NCBI GenBank assembly: GCA_017792465.1
Contig: CP051234.1
Span: 62,001 to 126,000, forward strand
DNA: 64,000 nucleotides
Source of the DNA: Filomicrobium sp.
GTDB lineage: Bacteria; Pseudomonadota; Alphaproteobacteria; Rhizobiales; Hyphomicrobiaceae
Reading direction: 5' to 3'
This document shows positions 17,127 through 26,117 of this stretch, one piece after another. The notes beneath the pieces are model-generated. The model did not search any database and had not been told where the DNA came from. It saw only the letters and a program-made list of their open reading frames with translations. The position numbers and the translations under genes were made by a program. Within the stretch, counting starts at the first letter, position 1; each line of letters begins with the position of its first letter.

Positions 17127-18008
17127 ATGCCCCGATACCAGATCAGTCATCGCACGTTCTACAGCTACAGTTCGCCCGTTATTCAGTCCAATCATCTGCT
17201 GCACCTGGAACCGCGGCAGGTGGCGCAGCAGAATGTCGTCCGCCATAACCTGATCATCAAGCCGAAGCCGGCGTGGCGCGAGTCGCGGCCGGATTATTTC
17301 GGCAACCCGACGACGCTGATTTCGATGGAAGACGAGCACAAAGAGCTGCTTGTTCATTCGCGCAGCGAAGTTGAGGTGTCGGATGCCGGCCAGCCCGATT
17401 TCATGGCCGGAGAAGGCTGGGAACGGGTTGCTCAATCTTTGCCGTCGATGAAGCCCGATGTGGCGGAATTCGTTTGTCCGTCGCGGTTTGCTGCCGGCTC
17501 GAAACAGCTCTACCAATTTGCGTTGCCGTCCTTTGAGCCTGGGTTGCCGGTGCTGGAGGGCGCGCGGCGCTTGATGGAGCGGATCTTCACGGACTTCAGC
17601 TTCGATAATTCGACGACGGATGTGGCGACGCCGGTTGCGCAAGTGCTGGAGCAGAAGTCGGGTGTGTGCCAGGACTTTGCGCATTTGCAGATTGCAGCGC
17701 TTCGGTCACTTGGTCTGCCGGCGCGCTATGTCAGCGGCTATATCCTGACGCATCCGGCCGAAGGCGAAAAGAAGCTTGAGGGGACGGATGCCTCGCACGC
17801 TTGGGTGCAGGTTTGGTCGCCGGAAAAAGGCTGGGTCGATTTCGATCCGACGAACAATCTGGTCAATTCAACCGAGCACATCACGACGGGATTTGGGCGC
17901 GATTTCGGGGACGTTAGTCCGATCAGCGGCGTGCTGTTAGGTGGCGGACACCATTCCGTTGGGGTCGCCGTCGATGTGAAGGTTCTGCCGCCAACGTCTG
18001 TCAATTAG
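17127..18008 (+). CDS. Stand-alone transglutaminase-like cysteine protease
   Basis: A 293-aa protein of the bacterial transglutaminase-like family (COG1305), opening MPRYQISHRTFYSYSSPVIQ. The catalytic residues are clear: Cys181 in KSGVCQDFAHL, His224 in DASHAWVQVW and Asp240 in VDFDPTNN. It has an N-terminal beta domain before the catalytic core, as in the first 270 residues of the 1,097-aa protein upstream, and the catalytic Cys falls at the same residue number in both. No signal peptide, so probably cytoplasmic. It starts four bases after the fused ATP-grasp/alpha-E gene, with GGTGAG as ribosome site inside the previous stop region. Last gene of the cluster. Confidence 0.93.
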   Translation: MPRYQISHRTFYSYSSPVIQSNHLLHLEPRQVAQQNVVRHNLIIKPKPAWRESRPDYFGNPTTLISMEDEHKELLVHSRSEVEVSDAGQPDFMAGEGWERVAQSLPSMKPDVAEFVCPSRFAAGSKQLYQFALPSFEPGLPVLEGARRLMERIFTDFSFDNSTTDVATPVAQVLEQKSGVCQDFAHLQIAALRSLGLPARYVSGYILTHPAEGEKKLEGTDASHAWVQVWSPEKGWVDFDPTNNLVNSTEHITTGFGRDFGDVSPISGVLLGGGHHSVGVAVDVKVLPPTSVN

Positions 18009-18081
18009 CCTGCGCTGATTGCGCGTGGTGCCGCGGCTTTGTGTGAGTGCGGAACTGCAAACTGCGCACGCCGTACCAAGC

Positions 18082-19281
18082 CTAGAGGGCTTGGCCGCAT
18101 GCCCAGCCGCTGGCCCAGGCCCATTGGAAATTATAGCCACCTAACCATCCTGTGACATCGACGGCCTCGCCGATGAAATAGAGGCCGGGCACTTTCTTGG
18201 CTTGCATGGATTTTGATGAAAGTTCTGTGGTTGAGACGCCGCCGATTGTGACTTCGGCTTTGGCGAAACCTTCCGTTCCTGTCGGGTTGAACTGCCAGTT
18301 GCAAAGTTCGGCTTCGAGTTCGCGAAGCTGGCGGTCCGGCACGTTTGCCATTGATGCGCCCAGGCCATGTTTTCCGATAAGCTTCTCTGCGAGGATTTGC
18401 GCGAGGCGGTTGGACAAAACATGAGAGAGCGCCGTAGCGAGCGTTGATTTTGGTCGCGCGTGTTTTGCTTCGACAAGCCACCCCTCTTTGCTGCCAGGCG
18501 CGAAGTTCAAAAAGACGGGGTCGGCGGTCTTCCAATAAGAAGAGATTTGCAGGATCGCTGGACCGGATAGTCCGCGGTGCGTGAAGAGGGCGGCTTCACG
18601 GAATGATTTTGCGCCGGTTCGCGCGATGACCTCGGCGGCAATTCCCGTCAGCTTGCCGAAGTCCTGTTCGCTGCCGCTCAGTTTTAGAGGCACGAGGCCG
18701 GGGCGAGGCGGGACGATATCGAGGCCGAATTGACGAGCGATGTCGTAGGCCAAACCCGTCGCGCCGATTTTTGGGATCGAGGGGCCGCCTGTTGCGATAA
18801 CGAGAGAGCGCGCGCGGTGCTTTTGGCCGGTCGAAGTTTCGATCTCAAAGGCGCCATCGCGGTGAGCGATTTCACGCGTGGCGGTGCCCAGTGCAAATCC
18901 GGCTCCGGCCTTGGCGCATTCACTTTGAAGCATTTCGACGATCTGGCGCGCGGAGCCGTCGCAGAAAAGCTGGCCGAGCGTCTTCTCGTGCCAGGAAATC
19001 TGGTGATCTGCGAGCAGTGCGATGAAATCTTCGGGCCGGTAGCGCTTGAGTGCGGATTTGGCAAAGTGAGGGTTTTCGGAAAGAAAACGTTCCGGCGTCG
19101 TCTCCAGGTTTGTGAAGTTGCAGCGTCCGCCGCCGGAGATCAGGATCTTTTTGCCTGGCTGGTCGGCATGTTCGATGACCAGGACGCGATTTCCCCGCGC
19201 TGCGGCTGTTGCAGCGCACATCATGCCGGCAGCTCCGGCGCCCAGAATGATTGTATCGTATTGGGTGGTGGCGTCAGGCAT
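18082..19281 (-). CDS. HI0933/YhiN-type flavoprotein
   Basis: A 399-aa FAD-dependent oxidoreductase of the HI0933/YhiN (BaiN/RdsA-like) family. It has an N-terminal Rossmann FAD loop, ILGAGAAGMMCAATAA, the family block PGKKILISGGGRCNFTN near 42-58, a second nucleotide-contact strand SLVIATGGPSIPKIGATG, and the C-terminal FIGEAVDVTGWLGGYNFQWA that closes over FAD. The annotation aminoacetone oxidase is often copied onto this family, but the true substrate is uncertain. No signal peptide. It converges on the ATP-grasp cluster with a 73-bp gap and has no obvious functional link to either neighbour. Confidence 0.93.
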   Translation of the reverse strand: MPDATTQYDTIILGAGAAGMMCAATAAARGNRVLVIEHADQPGKKILISGGGRCNFTNLETTPERFLSENPHFAKSALKRYRPEDFIALLADHQISWHEKTLGQLFCDGSARQIVEMLQSECAKAGAGFALGTATREIAHRDGAFEIETSTGQKHRARSLVIATGGPSIPKIGATGLAYDIARQFGLDIVPPRPGLVPLKLSGSEQDFGKLTGIAAEVIARTGAKSFREAALFTHRGLSGPAILQISSYWKTADPVFLNFAPGSKEGWLVEAKHARPKSTLATALSHVLSNRLAQILAEKLIGKHGLGASMANVPDRQLRELEAELCNWQFNPTGTEGFAKAEVTIGGVSTTELSSKSMQAKKVPGLYFIGEAVDVTGWLGGYNFQWAWASGWACGQAL

Positions 19282-19413
19282 CGCTTGATTGGTGCTTCTA
19301 GGGGCTCGCTCAAATGGGGATGTGATGGCACAAAAAGTCTGGCTAAATGCCTAGCGTGATGCAGTTTTTCCCGTTTAGGGCCTTCTTTGTAGCTGTTGAT
19401 AGATTAGGTATGA

Positions 19414-21192
19414 ATGACTTTTCGAATAAAAAGGCTTGTTTGGATGGCTCGACTGGCCAGGTGGAACAGCACAAATAAGGTGTTTTCGCTGCGTTGTGCG
19501 GTGTATGCGGCGACGCTCGTCGTCAGCGTCCTATTGAGCCACGTCAGCCTGCAGGCCCAGGAGCCTCCGGCGCCCCAGAAGAAGACCCAGCAAACGTCCA
19601 GTCAGGACAGCGGTTGGCAGGCGTCGGTGACATTAGAGGCTGCCGACCCGCTCAAGGCAACGATCCAGGAGATGTTGGGCGACCCGGCCTCGCTGCCGCT
19701 CATGGTTCGCCAGCGTATCGAAGCGCTTGGGGCCTATTACAATGATCCGACTTCGCGGCTTTTGTGGCAGGACGAACAGTTAGCGGATGCGTTTTTGCAT
19801 CGCTTGGCAACCGCGCGTTTCGATGGGCTTGGAGACCGGACCAATTTATTCGAACAGCTGCAAAACATTCAGCGGGTCAATCGATTTGCGTTGAGCCGAC
19901 AGGCCGATTTGCGGCAGTTGGCCGCCGCCGAACTCTATTGGTCTGCTGGCTTTTTGAAGTACGCGCAGGACCTCAAGAAGGGTCGGTTTCTGCCGACCAA
20001 GATGGATTCCAAACTTTATTGGCACCCGAAAGAAGTCGACATGACCGCGGCGCTGCAGCTGTTGGCGGCGTTGGGGCAGGTGGATCAGTTCTTCGACCAG
20101 TGGGAGCCGCAGATCCCCACCTATAAGGCGCTCAAGGTCGCGTTGGCGGACTATCTGGGTCTGCAGGAACGAGGTGGCTGGCCGACGGTCAAGGGGATTG
20201 ATCTGTTAAAGCCGGGTGAGACGAACGATGTCGTGCCGGGTTTGCGCCGCAGGTTAGCTGTGACCGATGGTGCCGGGGCGGCTCAGAGCCAGGAGGTTGA
20301 AGCCGTCTTTGATGAGGATCTCGTCAAGGCGCTGAAGCGGTTCCAGGTGCGTCATGGGCTCGATGCCGATGGGGTCCTTGGCAAGAAGACGCTTTTCCAG
20401 CTCAATATTCCGGTTGATGCGCGGATCCGTCAAATCGAGCTGTCGATGGAGCGCCTGCGATGGATGCCGGAAAATCTCGGGCCGCATTATATTCAAGTGA
20501 ACATCGCCGGCTTTGAACTCAAGAACGTCAAGAACGGAACGCTTGTCGATCTGATGCGAGTCGTCGTCGGGAAGCCCTATCACCAGACACCGGTGTTCTC
20601 GAAAAAGATGACTTACGTCGAGATCAATCCCTATTGGAACGTGCCGCGTTCGATTGCGATCAACGAAGAGCTCGCGCATTTGCAGAAGGCTGCGGGAGCA
20701 AGAGCTGCAAAAGGGTTTGAAGCGCTGATCAACGATAAGCCGGTGCCGGTGACGTCGATCAATTGGTCGCAATATTCGAAAAGCAATTTCCCGTTCCGTT
20801 TGCGCCAAAAGCCGGGCGACAATAACGCATTGGGGCACGTGAAGTTCATGTTCCCCAATCAGTTCAACGTCTACATGCACGATACGCCGGCGCGCAGTCT
20901 GTTCAATCAGGCCGACCGGGCTTTCTCACATGGATGTATCCGACTGGCTCGCCCTGTCGATCTTGCCGTGGAAGTTTTGTCGCAGGTGCCCGGTTGGACG
21001 CGGGAGCGGATCGATGCGGTTTTGGATTCGAAGAAGAACACCACGGTCTCGCTGAAAGAGCCGATCGATGTCCACATTATCTATTCGACCGCGTGGCGGG
21101 ATCCGGATGGCGACGTCCAGTTCAGGGCCGATATCTATCGGCGCGACGTCAAACTTTATTCCGCCTTGTTTGGCAAGCCATATCCCTATTGA
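19414..21192 (+). CDS. L,D-transpeptidase with peptidoglycan-binding domain (YcbB/LdtD type)
   Basis: A 592-aa cell-wall enzyme that makes 3-3 cross-links in peptidoglycan or attaches proteins to it. An N-terminal hydrophobic stretch, about residues 28-48 (ending VSLQAQ), is a signal peptide or anchor. A PG_binding_1 domain lies near 295-345 (ALKRFQVRHGLDADGVLGKKT), followed by the YkuD catalytic domain at about 360-545 with HDTPARSLFNQ and the active-site SHGCIRLARPVDLA, Cys508. A long helical YcbB-like N-terminal domain precedes these. ATG 19414 has a poor ribosome site; ATG 19444 would leave a shorter n-region. Single gene, divergent from the flavoprotein. Confidence 0.93.
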   Translation: MTFRIKRLVWMARLARWNSTNKVFSLRCAVYAATLVVSVLLSHVSLQAQEPPAPQKKTQQTSSQDSGWQASVTLEAADPLKATIQEMLGDPASLPLMVRQRIEALGAYYNDPTSRLLWQDEQLADAFLHRLATARFDGLGDRTNLFEQLQNIQRVNRFALSRQADLRQLAAAELYWSAGFLKYAQDLKKGRFLPTKMDSKLYWHPKEVDMTAALQLLAALGQVDQFFDQWEPQIPTYKALKVALADYLGLQERGGWPTVKGIDLLKPGETNDVVPGLRRRLAVTDGAGAAQSQEVEAVFDEDLVKALKRFQVRHGLDADGVLGKKTLFQLNIPVDARIRQIELSMERLRWMPENLGPHYIQVNIAGFELKNVKNGTLVDLMRVVVGKPYHQTPVFSKKMTYVEINPYWNVPRSIAINEELAHLQKAAGARAAKGFEALINDKPVPVTSINWSQYSKSNFPFRLRQKPGDNNALGHVKFMFPNQFNVYMHDTPARSLFNQADRAFSHGCIRLARPVDLAVEVLSQVPGWTRERIDAVLDSKKNTTVSLKEPIDVHIIYSTAWRDPDGDVQFRADIYRRDVKLYSALFGKPYPY

Positions 21193-21614
21193 TCCGCTGA
21201 ACCTTATTGCCGGTAAAAAGGTCGCGCTTTTTTGGGGCCGGCGCGGATGTCTTTTCGGGCAATTGAGATTATTTGAAGCAGCAAGCAGGTTGCCGAAACG
21301 AACCGTGACGTCAGTTTGCTCGCGTCGGATTGAGTGGGGATGCGGAGAATTACGCGCTTGGCTAGAAAAATGTGCCAATGCAACTGAAGCTCCCGCTCTT
21401 TAACCTTATCTGTCCATTTATTCGGTTTCGGAGCCCAGGCAATTTAATCATTCAATCGGGATCTGGGTCTGGCGGCTAATTGCTGCGAACGGCCTTTCGT
21501 GCAAGTGAGCGCTCGTTGACAGAATGCCCAATTGGGCAGGCTGGTAGAACTTCAATCCCGCAGGAAGATAAACAAGATAGCTCCATAAGACGTGGGGCGC
21601 ATGATCAGGATCGC
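21193..21614. promoter_or_regulatory. Intergenic region before the carbamoyltransferase
   Basis: 422 bp with no credible gene. Its main feature is the perfect 14-bp palindrome TGCCCAATTGGGCA at 21525-21538, 76 bp before the start codon. It directly follows a TTGACA (21516-21521) that could be a -35 box, so a repressor there would block the promoter. The first 40 bases contain a weak AAAAAG/CTTTTTT hairpin that may help end the transpeptidase transcript. Confidence 0.45.
21525..21538. promoter_or_regulatory. Perfect 14-bp palindrome, possible operator
   Basis: TGCCCAATTGGGCA equals its own reverse complement. It lies immediately downstream of a TTGACA and upstream of the carbamoyltransferase gene. 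No regulator gene is adjacent. Confidence 0.45.
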
Positions 21615-23375
21615 ATGACTAGACCAGTAAACATTCTTGGTTTGATTTCCCGAACGCATGATACGGGGCTGGCGCTTTTGAGCGACGGCAAACCCGCCTT
21701 TGTCTTCGAGGAAGAACGTTTCAATCGCGAGAAGCACACCAAAGCGTTTCCCGACCACTGCTTTGAAGAGCTTTTTCGACGTTCCGGACTTGGTCTTGAA
21801 GATATCGATTATCTGACGATCCCTTGGAACACGGCGGCCCTGGCCAAGTCGTTCTACCAGATCGTCACCGCGCATCCGCCGCAGTCATTTAATTTGCTGC
21901 GTCCGGCCGCGCACTCGACGCAAGATGGCCGTGTCGTCAACTTGTGGATGCGTTTGCAAATCGCGATGCGCCGCAAATTCAAGACGATGAAGTTGCCGCC
22001 GCTTATTCAGGTCGGCCATCACGACGCCCACGCTTCGATCTTTTTTGTTTCGCCATTCGAAGAGGCCAGCGTGGTGGTCATGGATGGCTACGGCGATCAG
22101 GCGGCGACGAGCGCTTATTCGGGCCGAGGCAACCAACTGCAGCAGCACTGGAAGCTTGGGTTCTTCGATAGCCTTGGCATGCTTTACACGTGCGCGACGC
22201 AGCATCTTGGCTTCAAGCCGTTCGAGGAAGGCACCGTCATGGCGCTTGCAGCGTGCGGCGATGATAGCCTTGTCGATAAGTTCCGCGAGGTCATCATCCT
22301 GGAAGACGAAGGGCGCTTCCGGCTTAATCGCGACTACGTCAGCGTCGATACGTACGGGCTCGTGCGTCCGTTCACGCAGAAATTCATCGATACCTTCGGG
22401 CCGGCGAGAGCTGTCGGTGCCGACTTGACCGACCAGCAACGCAATCTGGCGCGTGCGGTTCAAGCTGTGACCGAAGAAGCGGTTCTGCATATCGTGCGGC
22501 ATGTCGAGAAGACGCAGCCGTCGAAGAACCTCGTCATATCCGGCGGCGTCGGTCTCAACTGCGTTGCAAATGCTCGCATCCTACGTGACACGAGCTTTGA
22601 GCGGGTTTGGGTTCCGCCGTGTGCCTCGGACACTGGTGCGCCGCTGGGCAGTGCGCTGTGGCACTACCACCAGACGCTGGGGCATGAGCGCGGCTTTGAG
22701 CTGACGCATCCATTCTTTGGTGCTGACTATTCCGAAGCGCAGGTGATCAAGGCTCTTGATGCCTATGGTCTCTCCTATGAGCGCATCGAGAGTGACGAAG
22801 AGCTATTCTTGCGTGTCGCGAAGGACCTGGCCGACCAACGAATCGTCGGGTGGTTCCAGGGCCGCTATGAGATCGGTCCCCGGGCACTTGGCAACCGGTC
22901 GATCCTGGCCGACCCGCGCAGTTTGAAAATCAAGGATCTCATCAACGCGCGCATCAAGTACCGCGAGCCGTTCCGGCCATTTGCGCCGGCCGTTCTGCTG
23001 GAGCGGGCGTCGGAGTTCTTCGAGGTCGATCAGCCTGACCCTTATATGACCATGGCGCCTCGGGTTCGGCCAGATAAGGTCGATGTTATTCCGGCCGCCG
23101 TTCACGTCGATGGCACGGGACGCATCCAGACCGTCCGCGAGGAAGACAACCCGCGCTATCACGCCGTTATCAAGGCCTTCGGTGAGCTGACCGGGGTTCC
23201 GGTGTTGATCAACACGAGCTTCAACCGCCACGAGCCGATCGTGACGACGCCGGAAGAGGCCGTGTCGTGTTACCTGAGGACGGAAATGGACCGGCTGGTG
23301 TTGGGTAACGTCTATGTGAAAGACCGTAACCGGAAGGCCGAAGAGAAGGCTTTGGCGGCCTTCGATAAGCGCTAG
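21615..23375 (+). CDS. Carbamoyltransferase (NodU/TobZ family)
   Basis: A 586-aa enzyme of the carbamoyltransferase family that includes NodU (Nod factor) and TobZ (tobramycin). Members move a carbamoyl group from carbamoyl phosphate to a hydroxyl on a small molecule or sugar through an adenylate. Seen here: the N-terminal ASKHA-type fold start NILGLISRTHDTGLALL, the metal-binding HHDAHASIFF with His136 and His139, the nucleotide-binding ISGGVGLNCVANARI, and the C-terminal PFRPFAPAVLLE domain. I chose ATG 21615 over the 45-codon longer frame because it matches the family start. No biosynthetic partner genes lie beside it, so the acceptor is unknown. Confidence 0.93.
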   Translation: MTRPVNILGLISRTHDTGLALLSDGKPAFVFEEERFNREKHTKAFPDHCFEELFRRSGLGLEDIDYLTIPWNTAALAKSFYQIVTAHPPQSFNLLRPAAHSTQDGRVVNLWMRLQIAMRRKFKTMKLPPLIQVGHHDAHASIFFVSPFEEASVVVMDGYGDQAATSAYSGRGNQLQQHWKLGFFDSLGMLYTCATQHLGFKPFEEGTVMALAACGDDSLVDKFREVIILEDEGRFRLNRDYVSVDTYGLVRPFTQKFIDTFGPARAVGADLTDQQRNLARAVQAVTEEAVLHIVRHVEKTQPSKNLVISGGVGLNCVANARILRDTSFERVWVPPCASDTGAPLGSALWHYHQTLGHERGFELTHPFFGADYSEAQVIKALDAYGLSYERIESDEELFLRVAKDLADQRIVGWFQGRYEIGPRALGNRSILADPRSLKIKDLINARIKYREPFRPFAPAVLLERASEFFEVDQPDPYMTMAPRVRPDKVDVIPAAVHVDGTGRIQTVREEDNPRYHAVIKAFGELTGVPVLINTSFNRHEPIVTTPEEAVSCYLRTEMDRLVLGNVYVKDRNRKAEEKALAAFDKR

Positions 23376-23599
23376 AGGGCCAGGTTCGGCGCTTTCGTGC
23401 CCGTCCCTGGACTTTTCTCCCAGGTCAGGGTTGTTGCGCGGCTGCGTGCAATCAGGCATGCATAGCACCCGTTTTTGTTAGGGTGGACTGATTGGCGCGG
23501 TTAACAGGGAAGGTCTTGCTTTCTCGCGGTCTGTGGCACACCGTCCGCCGAGCCGCATGACGTGGCCAGCGTCATGAGCAATTGGACAGGTTCCCGAGA

Positions 23600-24982
23600 A
23601 TGTCGACCCGTGAAGATACCGAGCCATCGTCCCTGATCTCCTCGCGCGATGATCTCGTGGGATGGATCGCGTCGGGTGAAAAACCGGCTTCGGAATGGCG
23701 GGTTGGGACGGAGCACGAGAAGTTCGTTTTCCGGCAAGACACGTTCGAACCGGTGCCGCACGAAGGTGAGCGCGGCATCTCGGAGCTGATGCGCGGGTTC
23801 ATGCAGTGCTGCGGCTGGGAGCCGATCTACGAAGGCGACAACATCATCGCGTTGAAGCGCGCATTGGGGGAGCCCGGCGCGAATGTCAGTCTTGAGCCTG
23901 GCGGGCAGTTCGAGCTTTCCGGCGCGCCGCTGAAGACGATCCACGAAACCGCCGCCGAGACCGAGCAGCATCTCATTCAATGCCATAAGGCCGGTGGTCC
24001 GCTCGGGTTGTCATTTATGGCGATGGGGTTCGCGCCGACGTGGTCGCGCGGTGAAATGTCGACGATGCCCAAGCAGCGCTACAAGATCATGACGCAGTAT
24101 ATGCCGAAGGTCGGCACGCTCGGTCTCGACATGATGTATCGCACGACGACCATCCAGGCGAACCTCGATTTCGGCAGCGAAGCTGACATGACCGAGAAGC
24201 TGCGTATCTCGCTTGCGTTGCAGCCGATCGCGACGGCGCTGTTTGCTTCCTCTCCGTTTACCGAAGGCAAGCCGAACGGGTTCAAGTCGATGCGCTCTGA
24301 GGTGTGGCGGCATACGGACGCCGACCGGACCGGCATGCTGCCGTTCGCGTTCGAAGACGGCATGGGGTACGAGCGTCTGGTCGATTATGCCCTCGCCGTG
24401 CCGATGTATTTTGTTTACCGCCAGGGCCGCTATATCGATGCTTCCGGGGCATGCTTCCGCGACTTCCTGCAGGGCAAGCTGCCGGGCCTCGAAGGCGAGC
24501 TGCCGACGATGGACGACTGGTCGGATCACATGACGACGCTGTTTCCGGAAGTCCGCGTCAAGCGCTTCTTAGAGATGCGCGGAGCCGATGGCGGGCGCGC
24601 CGAAATGATCGATGCGTTGCCGGCCTTATGGATCGGACTTCTTTACGATGCTGCTGCGCGGGCCGCGGCGTGGGATATCGTCAAGGACTGGACCGCGGAA
24701 GAACGCCAGAGGCTTCGCGATGAGGTTCCGCGTCTTGGCCTGCAAACGCCGTTTCGTTCTCGTACGGTGCAAGACATTGCCAAGCAGGTGCTGGCGATTG
24801 CCAGCGACGGGCTCAAAGCGCGCGGGCATACCAATCCGGCTGGCGAAGATGAGCGGGTTTATCTGGGACCACTTGAAGAAATCGCCGATAGCGGCCAGTC
24901 GAATGCCGATATTTATCTAGAGAAGTTTCATGGGGCCTGGAAAGGCCGGGTTGAGCCGATTTTTGCCGAGGCGGCGCTTTAA
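23600..24982 (+). CDS. gshA: Glutamate-cysteine ligase, plant/alphaproteobacterial type
   Basis: GshA (460 aa) makes gamma-glutamylcysteine from glutamate, cysteine and ATP, the first step to glutathione. The sequence has the GCS2 signatures of the plant-type group: WRVGTEHEKFVF near 35-46, EPGGQFELSGAPLKTIHET, MYRTTTIQANLDFGSE and GFKSMRSEVWRHTDADRTG. Its length matches alphaproteobacterial enzymes, which are of plant rather than E. coli type. The ATG at 23600 agrees with the family start; the open frame begins 6 codons earlier with TTG. gshB is not in the window. Confidence 0.95.
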   Translation: MSTREDTEPSSLISSRDDLVGWIASGEKPASEWRVGTEHEKFVFRQDTFEPVPHEGERGISELMRGFMQCCGWEPIYEGDNIIALKRALGEPGANVSLEPGGQFELSGAPLKTIHETAAETEQHLIQCHKAGGPLGLSFMAMGFAPTWSRGEMSTMPKQRYKIMTQYMPKVGTLGLDMMYRTTTIQANLDFGSEADMTEKLRISLALQPIATALFASSPFTEGKPNGFKSMRSEVWRHTDADRTGMLPFAFEDGMGYERLVDYALAVPMYFVYRQGRYIDASGACFRDFLQGKLPGLEGELPTMDDWSDHMTTLFPEVRVKRFLEMRGADGGRAEMIDALPALWIGLLYDAAARAAAWDIVKDWTAEERQRLRDEVPRLGLQTPFRSRTVQDIAKQVLAIASDGLKARGHTNPAGEDERVYLGPLEEIADSGQSNADIYLEKFHGAWKGRVEPIFAEAAL

Positions 24983-25214
24983 GACGTCGGATTGGCGTCC
25001 GGTATCTATTTGATTTACCTTTAAATCCATACAATGCTTTGCGCGTGGCGCGGCTATGTTTTGATGAACTATGTAGCCTAGTTCAGGCGATATTCATATG
25101 GTCCGGACTAGGTTCTAATCGGGAGCGTGTTTTGTACTGAGCCTGTGATGCGCGGGATTTGGTGCCGCGCACAGGGGTGTGTCAACGCTGGCGCTCGTCG
25201 GATTGGAGGGAGTT

Positions 25215-25430
25215 TTGAAACGCCATTTTTTGATATTGGCGGTCCTATTGATGATGATCCCAATTGGATCTGTTGAAGCGGGAAATCTCTTGAGCCAGCC
25301 GTTCAAGGTTGCCAACAGCTGTGTGGCGTCGTGTCGTGCTGCGCACAATCAGTGCAGGATTGCGACGCGGGGCAGCTCGGCTTGCGACCGCAAGCTGCAG
25401 CAGTGTTTGAAGCGCTGTCTGCGGCGTTAA
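25215..25430 (+). CDS. Secreted six-cysteine micro-protein
   Basis: A 71-aa peptide with a signal sequence (about residues 1-22, KRHFLILAVLLMMIPIGSV then EAG). The mature part has six Cys, at 36, 40, 47, 57, 64 and 68, spaced 3-6-9-6-3, a symmetric CxxxC...CxxxC pattern. Such spacing suits two antiparallel helices held by disulfides (a helical hairpin). It is basic (many Arg/Lys). I chose the TTG start at 25215 because a GGAGGGA site lies just before it and the signal peptide then begins correctly; an ATG-initiated longer version from 25179 lacks this. I do not recognise a family. It converges on lutC with a 15-bp gap. Confidence 0.75.
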   Translation: MKRHFLILAVLLMMIPIGSVEAGNLLSQPFKVANSCVASCRAAHNQCRIATRGSSACDRKLQQCLKRCLRR

Positions 25431-25445
25431 GGCTATTGGGGACCC

Positions 25446-26117
25446 TCAAAGACTTCTGACGACGATGGCGAGTAATCGGCGAGGGCCGTGAGCTCCAATG
25501 ACGATCCGCCCGCCAATGTCAGCTGTTCGCGATGGTCCTGAGATCAAGTTCAAGGTGCGAGGCATTGTCCCCGCACCTTTTTCGTTTCTGAGCATCGCAA
25601 AGATATCTTCGTAGGTGGCCCTGATGCGGCTTTGAGCGATGACGGTGATGTGCGTGTCCGGCAGGAAACCGAGCGTTACGGGGTTGTCGGCTCCAGACAG
25701 CAGCGCAAGGGTTCCGGTTTCGGCGATGCCGCCGAAGGCGACCGACAGTCCTGCGGTGTCGCTGGGTTCGGCGCGGCCATTATTCACCTCAAGGCCGCTG
25801 GCTGCGAAATCGAGGCTGGCAAGCAGCGGGTCGGTTCCAAATCGCACCGCTTGCGGCTGGTTTTGCGATCTCAGATAAGAGGCGATTTCGAGGGGGATTT
25901 CTTCTGGCCTCGCGACGGTCTTGACGGTTGCGAGCTGGCGTTCGAGTTCGCTGACGAAACAGGCGACAAGATCGGTTCCTGGGGCTGCGACGCGCTGAGG
26001 AGCGGTGGCGCGGGGCGGCGTCGCTATTCGTGCTGCGGCGTTCTCCAGGCGTGCCTTATCGTTGGCGTTGGCGCCGAGCGACCGGCGGATGTTCGATAAG
26101 ATGTCCCGACGGCTCAT
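25446..26117 (-). CDS. lutC: Lactate utilization protein LutC
   Basis: A 223-aa LUD-domain protein, the third subunit of the LutABC L-lactate oxidising complex. It opens MSRRDILSNIRRSLGAN, as LutC/YkgG proteins do, and contains the LUD core ASLDFAASGLEVNNGRAEPS and IAETGTLALLSG, with GPSRTADIGGRIVIGAHGPR at the C-terminus, the latter highly conserved. The ATG at 26117 overlaps the lutB stop in an ATGA, so the two are coupled. The open frame extends much further upstream inside lutB, but that is not the start. The middle, about residues 20-50, is an Ala/Pro-rich linker. Confidence 0.93.
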   Translation of the reverse strand: MSRRDILSNIRRSLGANANDKARLENAAARIATPPRATAPQRVAAPGTDLVACFVSELERQLATVKTVARPEEIPLEIASYLRSQNQPQAVRFGTDPLLASLDFAASGLEVNNGRAEPSDTAGLSVAFGGIAETGTLALLSGADNPVTLGFLPDTHITVIAQSRIRATYEDIFAMLRNEKGAGTMPRTLNLISGPSRTADIGGRIVIGAHGPRRLLAIVVRSL

